64,000 nucleotides of DNA from Metopolophium dirhodum. Lineage: Eukaryota > Arthropoda > Insecta > Hemiptera > Aphididae. The stretch spans positions 3,038,001-3,102,000 of the forward strand of contig NC_083563.1 of assembly GCF_019925205.1 (NCBI RefSeq), read 5' to 3'. The notes beneath the pieces are model-generated. The model did no database searches, had not been told where the DNA came from, and saw only the letters and a program-made list of their open reading frames with translations. Position numbers and translations under genes: made by a program. Shown here piece after piece: positions 36,382-47,649 of the stretch (positions are counted from its first letter, which is position 1; each line of letters begins with the position of its first letter).

Positions 36382-38090
36382 CTTTAAATTAGTAAAAAGC
36401 CATATTATATACTTTAGTAAACCGAAGTCTACATTGAATTGTTTTTTTTCGAATAGAAAGATTTATAATTACATTTAAATGTACAACAATAACTAATAAT
36501 ACACCTCTAACCAAAGTGAGCGTAACGAGGCGAGTTTCCAATTTCGGTGTTCCTAGCATTGCCCTTTCGCATTTTAATTATTATTGAATAATTGATGTAA
36601 ATATTAAAATTAGTGTCAATAATATGTACCTAAATGTTAAAATTATTAATATTCAATTTAATTTACATTTTCTGTATACATAATATTATGATGAAGTCCT
36701 GCAAGTACAAAATAAAATCACTCTTTGTGGATTCATAATAAAAAATCAAAACAATAAAAATCCATTATCCTTTGTTATTAAATTGAACTATTAACTGTAT
36801 AGCCGTATTATAGGCCTACTGTTATTTTGTCCGTAGTTTGTTAGTAGCTTGATAGTATTTTATAGTTACACTGTTCAAAATTATATGCTACATATCTGAC
36901 TAATATTTGTCTAAAATATTAAATTGCTTTAAAATCCATATACTGTTCAACTGTTTAAAATATTTTAATACAATAGTATTTTAGCATAAGAAACTTATGT
37001 CTATGCATTATATCATTGTTAAATCAATAAAACCTCCAAATGTCATAAAAATGATCGATGTATTTAAAATATTTATAATGTGATATAGATTATAAACGGT
37101 GATTTCATATCAAGTTTCATCAACAATACTTTTTAAAATATCTGTCTGGTCGACTATTTCTTTATTAGGTATTCGTCATATTATCATAACTCACACATTT
37201 TAGTGTGGAGTATCCTTATTTGTAATTTGAATGTTAAATAATTTTAAGCTGAGCATGGTTTATTTAAAAATGATCAGTGTGTTTTCTTTTTTTAAGCAAT
37301 AGGTGTTTATTTAAATGTCATATTTATCTTATTTTCACAATTTTCTCATTGACTACTTATACGTTAATACATGTGCCAGTTTAAGTGCTTATCATATGTA
37401 CCTATTTATTTTTAAATCGATATGTACTTTATAAAACTCCCCTAAAAAGTGTTGATTAAAAACAAAAGAGCACAATAAATTATAAAAATACAATATCTCT
37501 CTTACTTCATTGAATAAAATAGTTTTAATACCTACAGGTATAAGTTAAAGCTAAAGTGCAGAAAAATACTAAAGGGGTTTGCAACTCACCACAAAAACTG
37601 GAGTTAAAAAAAAAAGGTTTTGGTCATTTAAAAATAAATCACTTTATATGAGTATTAAGATTTTATAAAATATTTAATAAATATGGCTTAAATTTTGTAT
37701 TTCATATTTTCATATATTCATTGATATTATATATTAAACATGCAAACAGAATTGTTGGTATAGAAAACAACACCGAGAAAACAAACATAATGTATGAAAA
37801 ATGCATAAAAAAGTTGAATTTGTTTATATTGGTATTTTATTTGTAATTGGGTAAATATCCATAATATTTAATAAATACATTGTGATATAGGTAATTACTA
37901 ATTAACATGTTTCAAATAATGGACAAATTAAAATAATATATTAATTTAAAGATGGTTAAATAAAAAAAAATGAAATATGAAACTAAAAATATACTGTATG
38001 AACAAAAATTTACTTAAAACATTTAATAATAATAATAAAATTAACTAAATAGAAAAAAATGTATATAATACAGTAGGTACGTTAGTTTAT
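36382..38090. other. AT-rich stretch without a defined gene
   Basis: If the minus-strand exons at 36.2-36.4 kb are real, this is probably their upstream intron. A GC-richer patch at 36,505-36,565 (AAAGTGAGCGTAACGAGGCG) resembles pieces of insect repeats. It also carries a 44-residue minus-strand frame of doubtful meaning. Confidence 0.45.
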
Positions 38091-38094
38091 AGTC

Positions 38095-38134
38095 TATATA
38101 TACACAATATTTAAAGCATTTATCTGTATCAGTC
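38095..38134 (+). promoter_or_regulatory. Candidate TATA/initiator promoter
   Basis: TATATATA (38,095-38,102) precedes the arthropod initiator TCAGTC (38,129-38,134; start A at 38,131). The spacing of 36 bp from the first T is slightly longer than the usual 30-31. Downstream, GAG|GTAAGTAC at 38,169/38,170 is a consensus splice donor, so the first exon could be a 39-nt untranslated exon. Confidence 0.4.
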
Positions 38135-38192
38135 ATTTTCCCGTAGTAATTTAATAGAACAGCAAAGAGGTAAGTACTTATTACTTCATCAA

Positions 38193-38303
38193 ATGTCCAA
38201 AAGTCAAGACATTAAAAAGCTACAAGAATTTATAGAATTTATAGAACTACAGAAGAATTTTTGTAAAACGTATCGTTGTTTGTTATTATTTTGTATGGGA
38301 TAA
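38193..38303 (+). CDS. Small open frame (36 residues) downstream of the candidate promoter
   Basis: If the donor at 38,170 is not used, the first ATG after the putative start site opens a frame MSKSQDIKKLQEFIEFIELQ then KNFCKTYRCLLLFCMG and a stop. The first half is charged and predicted helical, the end Cys-rich and hydrophobic; there is no signal peptide. Such a length is not unusual by chance in AT-rich DNA. No family recognised. Confidence 0.2.
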   Translation: MSKSQDIKKLQEFIEFIELQKNFCKTYRCLLLFCMG

Positions 38304-38603
38304 TTTTCTAAAATTATATTTAAAGTAGGTACATCTTAGAATATCTGTATTTCAAAATAAATTAAGAAAAACATTGAAATATACGGAATGAGCATTAGTT
38401 TAACTAATTTTGTTGTAAAGAAAAAAAGTTGAAATCCTTAATAAATTCAATATTTATCACTTTGTTGCCATAGATATAGTTTTCAGAGAAACTTGACAAT
38501 GTGTAAGCCTTTTATTCGCATAAATAAGAAGGACTTTGTAGAGTTTTTTAGTTAACCTTCTCTCAAATAAAAAAGAAAATATTTGCATTCGTATTTCATA
38601 AAA

Positions 38604-41460
38604 ATCTAAGATAAAGTTCACAAAGCTTATATGGTTAAGTTAATAATTTTAAAGTAAAATTAATAAATTTCATGAAGCACTTAGATTGTAATTTGAGATT
38701 TAAAGTTTAAGGAGATGTACAGTAGAGTATTGAGTATCACATATATATTATACATGGTAGGCAGACAGGCTTATGTACGAGGATAATCAATGTGAGACAC
38801 CATGTTATAATGTTGAAAATATATTACTTATAAGTTATAATACCTATATGCTAAAATATAGAAAATGGTAATGTATAGCTTGGTAATTAGGTAACCTACT
38901 TATTATCATCACGCACGCAATTTCAAATTTAATACTTATTTAACTAGCTTTATTTTCATATTTTTTTACTTGTTTACCAAACATTATATTTTTTAGTGCA
39001 CCCTTATTATGAATTTCATTATCATAGAATAACTGGATGTCACAGTAGATTGACCCTCCATGGGGCTTTGATAGATAAATACCTACATGATTTAATTTTT
39101 AAAATTAAAATATTCATCTATGTTTCAATATTGGGTTTATTCATATTTCATATACACGACCGTGATATACCTATTCATAAGTACTTACTTAAATTTAAAT
39201 AACCGAGTGAAGTAACGTGACACATTTTATTACGTACCATAATCGGATATGAAATATCCATCAAAAACAAATGTTGCCAAAGAGTGAATGGTCGTTAAAA
39301 AACACTATTAAACGACATAAAAAAGTGAAATAAGTAAACACTTTTTCCTAGAAAAAAACGTCACATTACAATATTTGCGTCTGCGCTTGAATGCAAAAAA
39401 GGTCTTACTGGAAAAACTGTAAACTTTTACTCCATGACCGGCCTCAGTAAAAACTTGCGGCAGTGGAGTAATAAATAAAAAAAAATAATAAATATAACGT
39501 AGCCCGACAATATTAAAAGACGTGGGGGTTCTTCTAAATAGAAAATTATTAGTGGAGTAGATTTCGTTATATTTTCTAGAAATAATAGTAATTTTTCATC
39601 GTATTTTCCAATGAACTACACACGAGAGATTAATGTGTCGGAAATTATTTAGGTAGAAATATTTGTCATGTGAGTATTAATTGAAAACTGATGATTTCCT
39701 AATGATAATTTTTTTTTTTTTATTTATGTACCTTTTACATAGGTACCTATTTATTTCTTACCTATAAGTTATAAAATATTGAAACTACTTAAATACTGCC
39801 TAACTAGGTATCTATTATATTCGTAGGTATAATTACTAAATAATACATTTGAAAGTCAAAATAAAAATGTCTTTAATATCGCTACAATTTGTATTTAAAT
39901 TTTAAACGTAATAACAATTATTAATAATATTTAACTAAACGTGTTGTAAAATAAAAACAATTGAATAATAAAATAATATAATTGATCAATATTGTAAAAA
40001 TCGATTCTCTAACAAATAAAAATAAAACTTTTTCATTCTTACATACTTGGTGTAGGTACATACATGAACACTTTGTAGAGTGGTAAACATGCAGAGTAAG
40101 TAACATACAATATTCATGAACAGACAAGTAATTTTTATATTTAATTTTTATTTTTGACGGACTTTATAAGCCATCAGCCTTTTATTGAAAATTATTTATA
40201 CCAGATAGGTTAGGTATATCTGCTTGGGTATAATCTGGTTTTAATTTACCTTACCTATTATGCAATGCATTTTATGAACTAAACAAATATTTCACAATTG
40301 TTAAATTTACATCCCAACGGCATTTTTTTTTGCTTATCACAAAAATATCAAAATTACTATATGAATATATTTGTATGATATACATACAGAATAATATACA
40401 CATTGTTTTCACATTCTACTAGTTAATGTCTATCCATAATAAATTATATCACTAAATCACTTTCGATTATAAATTATAAAAGGTATATTATATTTATATT
40501 AGAATATCACATTTGAAATTTAAATAAAAAACATAATAATAATATTATGGCTGATAATACTGAACCTATATTAAACGTAGGTACCTAATAGATATTATCA
40601 TACTATTTATGCTAGTCTTACTACAGTGGAATTGTTATAATTTAATAATAATAATAATAATAATAATGATGACAATATGTAGGTAATAATACGTAATAAT
40701 ATTATTTAACTGGTATCGTCTGTTCAAAAAAAAAAAACTCATTGAATTTAGTGTTTTGATTTTTGTGCTAATTACATTATGTTTTAGTCACTTTGAAATG
40801 CATTAAATTTTATGACATGACTTCGAATACCATAATAATATGTATTTCGTTATCAATCACAAAACACGTTTATCTTATATGTATAGCTGTTTCTGGAAAT
40901 AAAAGACCCGATGATATCAGTTACCTGAGTATTTTTTCATGAAAAAATAAAAATAAAAATCACTGTAAAATATGTGAGTACCACCTAACATCTAAACGTT
41001 TATCAATAAATATAATATAATACATTTTATTGAAGATAAGTTATTTATTTAATTTAATTCTTGACATATGTATACAATTTGGCATATAGTAATCAGTATT
41101 TTTATATGCATAATAATAAGTGGCTTGTAGTTTTTTACTAATATGTTTGAATGTTTCTTATATTGGTTCTTAATTCTATTAATTAGTTCGTATATTATTA
41201 ATTATAGACCAAATCATTAAACTAAAAACGTAAAACTGTGGGTTGAAAAAAATTGTAAAAATTACTTATATTAGATTAAAAAAATTGTGTCATAACTTTT
41301 AAGACAGCTTTATTATTTTTAATGGTTAATGTCATAAAAAATATACAAACAAAAATTTGTAAATATGTCCAGTCATTTATGACCCGACGATACCAGTTAG
41401 GTATGTACGTTGAGAAAATTGAGGAAATAATAATACAATGATAATTAATAACGTATTACT
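38604..41460. other. AT-rich stretch without a defined gene
   Basis: Notable parts: a short stretch at 38,990-39,070 that is open on the plus strand; an imperfect hairpin 39,427-39,471 with arms TTACTCCA and TGGAGTAA; and an (AAT)n microsatellite near 40,649-40,669. TAGGTACCTA occurs at 39,740 and 40,578. Confidence 0.5.
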
Positions 41461-41463
41461 TAC

Positions 41464-41490
41464 CCGGAAGCCGGCCGTTTGGATTATCAT
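41464..41490 (-). CDS. Candidate first coding exon, nine codons
   Basis: On the minus strand ATG at 41,490 (A at -3) reads MIIQTAGFR and ends at a consensus donor CGG|GTAAGTAA, phase 0. The sequence just upstream on this strand (41,500-41,900) is CpG-rich and promoter-like, which supports a transcript starting there and running left. The ATG could instead lie in an untranslated first exon. No partner exon has been proved. Confidence 0.35.
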
Positions 41491-41499
41491 GCTTGTGTG

Positions 41500-42200
41500 C
41501 CTTTAAGTTGTTTTAAATTATTAGGTACATACAAACTTCGATGTTCACTTTAAGTGACACTCGATCGTCTTGGAAATAACTCAACAGACAGTAATAATGG
41601 TTATGGCTGTTTTCAAAAACAGGAAAAACGATGTTTTCGTACCATGGTCGAGACGCATTCCCGGTGGGTACAGCGTTTTCCCGACGAAACGTTTAGTCGA
41701 AAGTCGTCGCGTCCCGGACGGTTCGGCGGGTACGGCATAACTGCACTTCCGCGGGTCCGCCGCGTCATGCACACACGAGGTTTTGTGGGGTCATGTGCGC
41801 ATGCACAGAATCGCGTTAGGGATTTTTGTTTTACTTTTTTCTTTCACTCCCCACCACATATACATAAGTGGTCCGACGATGAATTATAAAATAAAATAAT
41901 AATAGTAAACATAAAAAAAAATAAATAAAAAAAAAATACTAATAACAAATATACGACGACCAGTTTTTTCCACTATTTCGAGTGCGCTTGACAAGCAAAA
42001 AGGAAATCGTTTTTTTTTTTTTTCGCGCGCGCACACGCACGCACACGTATATGAATTTTGAACTCTACGAACGCACAATAAAGCACAACACTGTAATAAA
42101 AATCACTGATTTCCAACATGCATCGTTTGGATCGCGTCCAAATATACAAATATACATTATTAAGGTTATTTTTTAAACCAGCGCCGGCCGTACGTTAATG
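41500..42200 (-). promoter_or_regulatory. CpG-rich promoter-like island
   Basis: CpG words are dense (GTCGTCGCGTCCCGGACGG, TCCGCGGGTCCGCCGCGTC, TTTCGCGCGCGCACACGCA), against a CpG-poor AT-rich background. Open frames on both strands (for example 41,554-41,889 plus) start at non-ATG codons or are by-products of low stop density. A short near-palindrome TCACTTTAAGTGA lies at about 41,545. The orientation is inferred from the exon to its left. Confidence 0.45.
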
Positions 42201-43030
42201 CATATACGCGTTCATTGACTGTTTAGTTTTTAATAACAAAATAAATTATTATTGCTATACACATACGAGGCACACAATGAAATTAACGTTGTTGAACTAA
42301 AAAAAAAATATGACGACGTATACCTATATAGATATGCTTATTTCTAAACATTGAGAGACTTGTCATTTTTGTGGTTTTACAGTTTTACAGTTTTACATTA
42401 TAATATTATGCGATATAATAATCATTATTATTAAACCACAATCATGTTTTCCATTTTTATCGTAATGTTAGTTTTGACACACAGTCGAGCTATGTCATGG
42501 ACATAATAATTGTATTGAATTAGTAGCTTAAAAAGTAATATGGTTTGTTAATGTTATGCACTTATTGTGCCGTTGGGCTTTATAAAAGTTTAATAGGGGA
42601 AAAAAATGTTTGCGCTACATTAATTTGTCTAACTAGGTATTAAATATGCGTCTTGGAATTTATTGTCATATTTCCAGAGCTTATAAATGTTAAATATACA
42701 CGTCAATTTATAAAAATATAATCGATGGACAAACTATAAACAAAATATAAAATATTCTATATTAGTTTGTTCGATATAAATAATGATATAAGCTCCATTG
42801 ACTGTTGAATACATTTTTTGCTCACTAATAATAAATAATAAAAAAATATATACGTCTCAAGTATTGCTTATTTTTAGATTTTCATTTATACAAATAATTG
42901 TACTAAATAAAGATAAAATTGTTAGGTATAACAATAACATCAGTGTCACATTATATTGGTGAAAGGAGATACCCACACTGATACATTAGTAATTAAATCA
43001 AATTAGAAAACAATTTAAAATCAATATGTG
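42201..43030. other. AT-rich stretch without recognisable gene
   Basis: No exon or repeat end recognised. Confidence 0.5.
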
Positions 43031-43039
43031 TTGAGTGTT

Positions 43040-43420
43040 CGGAACTCATATCGCTTCGCTCCTCCTGGAATAGGCTAGTGAAGTGTTCACTGTAATGATA
43101 TTACATTTTTTTAAATAAAATAATAATTATTCATGTCATTCGAAAGACTATTCTCATCTGATTTCTGTAAAAATTACGCTTCTTGATATCATTTCAAAAT
43201 TTGTCCAACGTTGGGTTGTAGTTTTTACTTATGCTTAAAGGAAACACCGATAAAATCAAAATATGACCTAATATAATTACAATATAGACTGAAAGCTTTA
43301 AAGGTTCTCTTGAAACTTCTGAGCACTCATCGCGGTTCTACCCACAAACATGATCACAAAAGAACATAAAAAAAACATCATTGTAAAATCAATACATTCC
43401 ACGCTTCGTTCAGAATCTAA
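43040..43420 (-). repeat. Dispersed aphid-type repeat, left part, copy D
   Basis: Read on the minus strand it starts GATTCTGAACGAAGCGTGGA near 43,415, followed by ATGTATTGATTTTACAATGA, the family left end. The right end is not present. Confidence 0.6.
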
Positions 43421-44440
43421 AAATAAATATACATAATATAATATTATATGACATCAAAAGCTTAAAATCTAAACTATTCATCCAACATCAAATGAAAAAA
43501 AAAACATTGATAATGATTAATGATAAATCTGCCCAAAGAGGCATTATAGAAATTTGGATGGATTATTATTTATTAGTACCTACCTAACTATACTTAACTA
43601 ATCTATTTTAACTTTTAGCCTAGGTAATCTCATAATTTATTTATTTAGAGGTGAACAAATTTTACACTTCAGAAATCATAAATAGTCACATATTAGGTAC
43701 CAATATTCGTTATTATTAAAAAAATAAAAATATATACACAATAGGGAGTTTAATTTATTCTGAGAACACAATAATAATAGACATAATATATCAAAAAATA
43801 TTCGTACAAACTATTTTATATGGGTACCTCCTAACCTATTGTGTATATATATTATATTTTAAGTGGTCGTTAACTCAAATACTCTGTTATTTTTATCAAC
43901 AATATATTGTTTTGTTAGAGTTCATTTTTAATACCATTATAACAAATTGGAGGTAGTGAATAATAAAAGCGAAAAATAAATAATAAATTAGACGTCAATT
44001 TTTAAGGTGATTTAAAATAGGCAATTTTAATGTACCAGGTATTCTTTGAAAAATTTAAATTTAAAAATCAATAATATAAGTGAATACATTTTTTAAATAG
44101 GTATAGTTTACAACTGGTTCTGTGTAAGTGTACCTAATGGTTATTACACGATTACAAAATTTCATTTAAAAATGGTTTCATTTAAATTCCACAGCAGCTG
44201 ATTAAAAAAACAAATTTGTATGTGATATAGAGAATAACATTATATTTTATGATCCAATGTTATTATTTTTTCGATTACACAAATGTGAAAATGTTAGGTG
44301 TACCATCTGTAAAAAACGACAAAAAGAAAATAATAATATCTTCTTTTTATAATTGAGTGCTCTCTTCCTATTTGTTTTATATGAAAATAAAACAATGGTA
44401 GATATTATTTAAATTATAATATATTTTCTATATAGTTTAC
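43421..44440. other. AT-rich stretch without recognisable gene
   Basis: No supported feature. Confidence 0.5.
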
Positions 44441-44442
44441 AT

Positions 44443-44545
44443 TCTTGATTCTGAGAGGAGCGATTAATGTATTGGTTTTACAATGACATTATGTAATATT
44501 TGTTTTGTGTGTAAGGTTCCTCATAAGTTTTTTTACCAGAATTGA
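44443..44545 (+). repeat. Dispersed aphid-type repeat, left end, copy E
   Basis: GATTCTGAGAGGAGCGATTA is followed by ATGTATTGGTTTTACAATGA and a GTGTGTAAGGTTCCTCATAA block that recurs at about 60,665 in copy F. Confidence 0.7.
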
Positions 44546-45528
44546 AAAAAAATGTAACCGTTAAACTCCTCTTAACAAGGTATAAAATAATATACGTTAC
44601 ATAAAAGTGCAATAATACGTTATTTTTTCACGATTATAATGTCGTCTACGTTTGTCGGAACAAAGTTAAAGGAAATCGTAGAGACCATGTCATCGATTCT
44701 AATTTTTTTCGAGTAATTATTATTACCATCGTGTATTAATAATTATATACTAATGGTTACACTCCAATCGTATATACGGGCGCGAGCAAAAAAACATTAA
44801 GTACTATTCGACTTAGGAAACTTGTTCTCGAATGCAGCGAATCTAATCGGTATACGTTAATCGATCCGGACCGCTATAGCTTATACCTAATGATAATATT
44901 ATGGCCGGTTGCGGTGTAGACGATCACCGAGAACGCGGTTTGAGTACACCATAGCGTCCATATAACTGCAGTATTACTGTTGTACAACTAAGAATATTAT
45001 ATATATTTTTTTTTGCACGATACGAACGTCGAGAGGGCTACTCGCGCGGTTTTCGATCGAAAGTTATTTTCAAGAATAAATTATAGCACAATACTGTCGC
45101 ACAATAACATTGTATATACTCCTGTAGTTGACGTTCACATTATGATAATTACTATTGTCTTTTATAGTGGTCGTGTCGTGTGTGGGGTGAACGTGACGAT
45201 GACGTGCTGGTCACTCGCTGTGTTGTCGGTGGCGGTGACAAAAAAAAATGTGCAGGCAATAATACACCCGTCCTATCCCGTCCATTTCGACTCGCAACTG
45301 GGGATTGTGTGTTGGCGCGTATTTCGTACTTCATTTTAGTGTTGTAGGTATATTATTATAATAATATACGACGCGCAGAGTCGTTCAAACGAACACGAAT
45401 AGGTACCTATATGCTGGCGGTCATTATTAATAATAATAATATTAAATAATAATATAATATTACGTTCAGAGGCCCTCGCCCTCGCCGCCTAAGAGCGCCT
45501 TGGACGAGACGCAAGGGCAGTAGTCGCG

Positions 45529-45561
45529 TATAATATTTATCTGAGGTGGTGAGTGGTCAGT
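45529..45561 (+). promoter_or_regulatory. TATA (-30) and initiator core promoter
   Basis: TATAATAT begins at 45,529 and the initiator TCAGTG has its A at 45,559, exactly 30 bp apart, the canonical spacing for arthropod core promoters. No matching downstream element was seen. Confidence 0.5.
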
Positions 45562-45578
45562 GGTCACCGAACGAAACG

Positions 45579-45632
45579 ATGGACTCAAAGGCCGATAAAA
45601 CCGTCGTTCCGAGAGATATTCCGGATGTATAA
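45579..45632 (+). CDS. Short N-terminal open frame after the core promoter
   Basis: The first ATG, 20 bp after the predicted start site and in good context (AAACGATGG, A at -3, G at +4), opens MDSKADKTVVPRDIPDV and then stops at TAA. A weak donor GAT|GTATAA just before the stop (45,627) could instead splice the frame onward. The peptide is charged with no signal sequence. It may be a true N-terminus or an upstream ORF. Confidence 0.3.
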   Translation: MDSKADKTVVPRDIPDV

Positions 45633-45796
45633 CTCATATACTAATAAAGTCTTTCATATTAGTATTATATTAAATATCCATCTATAGGTATAGTTGAGTT
45701 GATTTTCGCATTCAAATTGTCTCACGATATTACTGCATAACTATGTATATATTATAATATAGGTACGTGTACATATGTATACCTGTAGCCACTGGC

Positions 45797-46041
45797 CAGA
45801 GGTTGAAACCGATATTGGATACTGATTTTGAATATCACGGTTAAAACCGTTAAAACCCGAAATCGACATCAAAACCGAAAACAAAATCGGAAAAAAATAA
45901 AAACCAGTGTTCAAAACTAAAAATGAAATCAGGAAAAATAAATACCGATATCCGAAACCGAAATAAAAATCGGAAATAATAAATACCGATAACCGAAACC
46001 GAAATCAAAATAGGAAAATATGTTTTCGGTTTCAAGCCCTG
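45797..46041 (+). mobile_element. hAT-like non-autonomous element with internal 40-bp repeats
   Basis: The left end CAGAGGTTGAAACCGAT and right end TTTCAAGCCCTG are inverted repeats (CAGGGCTTGAAACCGA against CAGAGGTTGAAACCGA, 14 of 16). The CAGGG-type terminus and the CCGAAA/CCGATA-rich interior fit hAT elements. About three units of 40-44 bp (AAATCGGAAATAATAAATAC then CGATAACCGAAACCG) lie at 45,887-46,020. No convincing 8-bp target duplication is visible. The minus-strand Phe-rich open frame is a by-product of the repeats. Confidence 0.6.
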
Positions 46042-46638
46042 CCTAAATACATTGGTCAGAAACTAATATGATTTTAAATATAATTTCGACAACTATACAT
46101 GATCGATTGCATAGGTTAAAGTTGTTGAATAGTCGTCGGCGTTGTGTGAATATTATTTTATAGAATGTTGAGTAGTCGACGACCGTATATTATGTAACCA
46201 TAATATTATAATAATTATCCTCGTTCATATTTTGTAAATAACGCACGATAAACTACATTTATTTTATGAAAAATGTTTAAAAGTTCGCTATTACACGGGC
46301 TATTAATGCTTGAGAAAAATATAATAGGAAAACAACCCTTTTTTCATGGGGGGTGTGGTCCGTACCCACGACTCCACAAGTGTTATGTTAAACTCTTAGA
46401 TCATTTTTTTTGTTTTTGTTTTTATAAATTACATTTACTTGACAGGTCTACCGGTCGATTTTATTTTTGTATACCGTACATACTATAGTAATACATATTA
46501 TATAATTATTTTCCTGGTCTTGTATTACGAAAACTATACGCAAATTAAGAGTGCTTTAAATTTATGTTTTATACATTAAATATATAAATCGATAAATGCC
46601 CCACACAGGTACTAATGTTAATTGTGTATATTGTTTAG

Positions 46639-46878
46639 GTCTTTTTATTTTTTATATTTGATCATAATCATTTTCTCTTTCGAACATGCGGTTTGCTAAT
46701 ACTCACTATTGCGTGTGACGTGTGTGAAAATGAAACACTTTTGTTCAAAAACAGCTTACATGAAAGTGCACTTTGTAATATAGAGCAAGAATGTTCTGAG
46801 AGTGTGGTTGTCACATACAATAAGCTTTTGATATTAACGTGTGGAAAAAATGAATTCATACTTCGAACTTACGAATAA
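46639..46878 (+). CDS. Unidentified open frame, possible terminal exon (79 residues)
   Basis: A stop-free frame runs from an acceptor-like TTGTTTAG|GTC (46,638/46,639) to TAA at 46,876. After a hydrophobic AT-driven start it reads TIACDVCENETLLFKNSLHE, then SALCNIEQECSESVVVTYNK and LLILTCGKNEFILRTYE. Seven cysteines (one in the hydrophobic start) and mixed codon use are unlike chance translation here. The LLILTCGKNEF part loosely recalls a beta-propeller strand, but I cannot name a family. There is no convincing upstream exon. It could be a gene fragment copied here, or chance. Confidence 0.28.
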   Translation, partial: VFLFFIFDHNHFLFRTCGLLILTIACDVCENETLLFKNSLHESALCNIEQECSESVVVTYNKLLILTCGKNEFILRTYE

Positions 46879-46879
46879 A

Positions 46880-47600
46880 TCGCAACTTATTGGTGCATGG
46901 TGTATAATAGTATAATGCCTATAGTAAATTGTAAATGATTTCAGTTTATATGCTGCAAAGTAAAACAAATGATACGACTTAATCAGGGCTATCTAATATT
47001 TTGCCATCACAGCATTTTGAGTTGGTTAAAGGTTACCTTTATTGTTTAAGCACGCTGTGCTGTATCCATTTAACACATAGCTAAAACGTACCAATAAATA
47101 CACGGAAATTATTAATATGTAACTAATATACACTGAAAGTTCGTATATTTTATTTATTTATAAATTTCATGGACTATCCACAGTTGATAAGTAATACCTT
47201 TATCAAGTTTATGATATTGTAGGTACCCATTATTTTTAATTTCCAAACAAAATGTATTATAATATGATAGAGAAAAAAAATTAAAATGTAATTTATCTGT
47301 CGAATATGTCTTATCGACCCTTGTTTCTGCTGGGTTAAATGCATTTCAATTATTATGTTTTTTTGCCATATAAACACTATACAATTCCCAGACACTAAAA
47401 CAATAAACAGAAAAGGGTTTAGATGCTTTCTAGAATAAAGTCTACAATTTAATATACTTCGGTTTTGGCTTTTGATTGTCCGTGAAGCATTCGTTTTATG
47501 TGAACACATCGCTTGATGACCAGCCACACCGGACTGACACAAAAAGTGTATCGTTTTAAAAGCCAGCGGGTCATATAATAACGCGTTTCAACGAGGTATT
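46880..47600. other. AT-rich stretch without a defined gene
   Basis: A 122-residue minus-strand open frame (47,174-47,542) has a Lys/Ile-rich low-complexity half and no motif, so it is not called. Confidence 0.45.
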
Positions 47601-47615
47601 TGGGACTTCCGTGTT

Positions 47616-47640
47616 ATGACCGTTCTAAAAGCTAAAGCAA
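47616..47640 (+). CDS. Candidate first coding exon, eight codons
   Basis: ATG at 47,616 (G at -3) reads MTVLKAKA and reaches a consensus donor GCAA|GTAAGTAT at 47,640/47,641 in phase 1. Sequence before it is less AT-rich (AACGCGTTTCAACGAGG), and CATATAATAA at about 47,572 could be a TATA box. It is too short to be more than a suggestion. Confidence 0.2.
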
Positions 47641-47649
47641 GTAAGTATA

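Larger units (their letters stand above)
44640..45640 (+). promoter_or_regulatory. CpG-rich promoter-like region
   Basis: GC- and CpG-rich blocks alternate with AT tracts (GGCGCGAGC, CTCGCGCGGTTTTCGATCG, CCCTCGCCCTCGCCGCCT). A 108-residue open frame at 45,013-45,339 begins at a non-ATG codon in typical promoter-like DNA. It contains an internal MTCWSLAVLSVAVT that could be a signal peptide, but it lacks other support. The region leads into a well-spaced core promoter at 45,529-45,561. Confidence 0.45.

Noticed and set aside
37500..37550. 26-nt micro-exon before a GTAAGA site on the minus strand
   Set aside because: No frame support and weak signals.
41554..41889. 111-residue plus-strand open frame in the CpG island
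   Set aside because: Begins at GTG, not ATG, lies directly after a stop, and GC-rich DNA has few stops; better explained as promoter region of the minus-strand exon.
45013..45339. 108-residue plus-strand open frame
   Set aside because: Non-ATG start; an internal signal-peptide-like stretch exists but there is no donor, homolog or promoter at the right place.
45850..46035. Phe-rich repeat protein on the minus strand
   Set aside because: By-product of the 40-bp array inside the hAT-like element.
47174..47542. 122-residue minus-strand open frame
   Set aside because: No recognisable domain; hydrophobic AT-driven end; no supporting signals.
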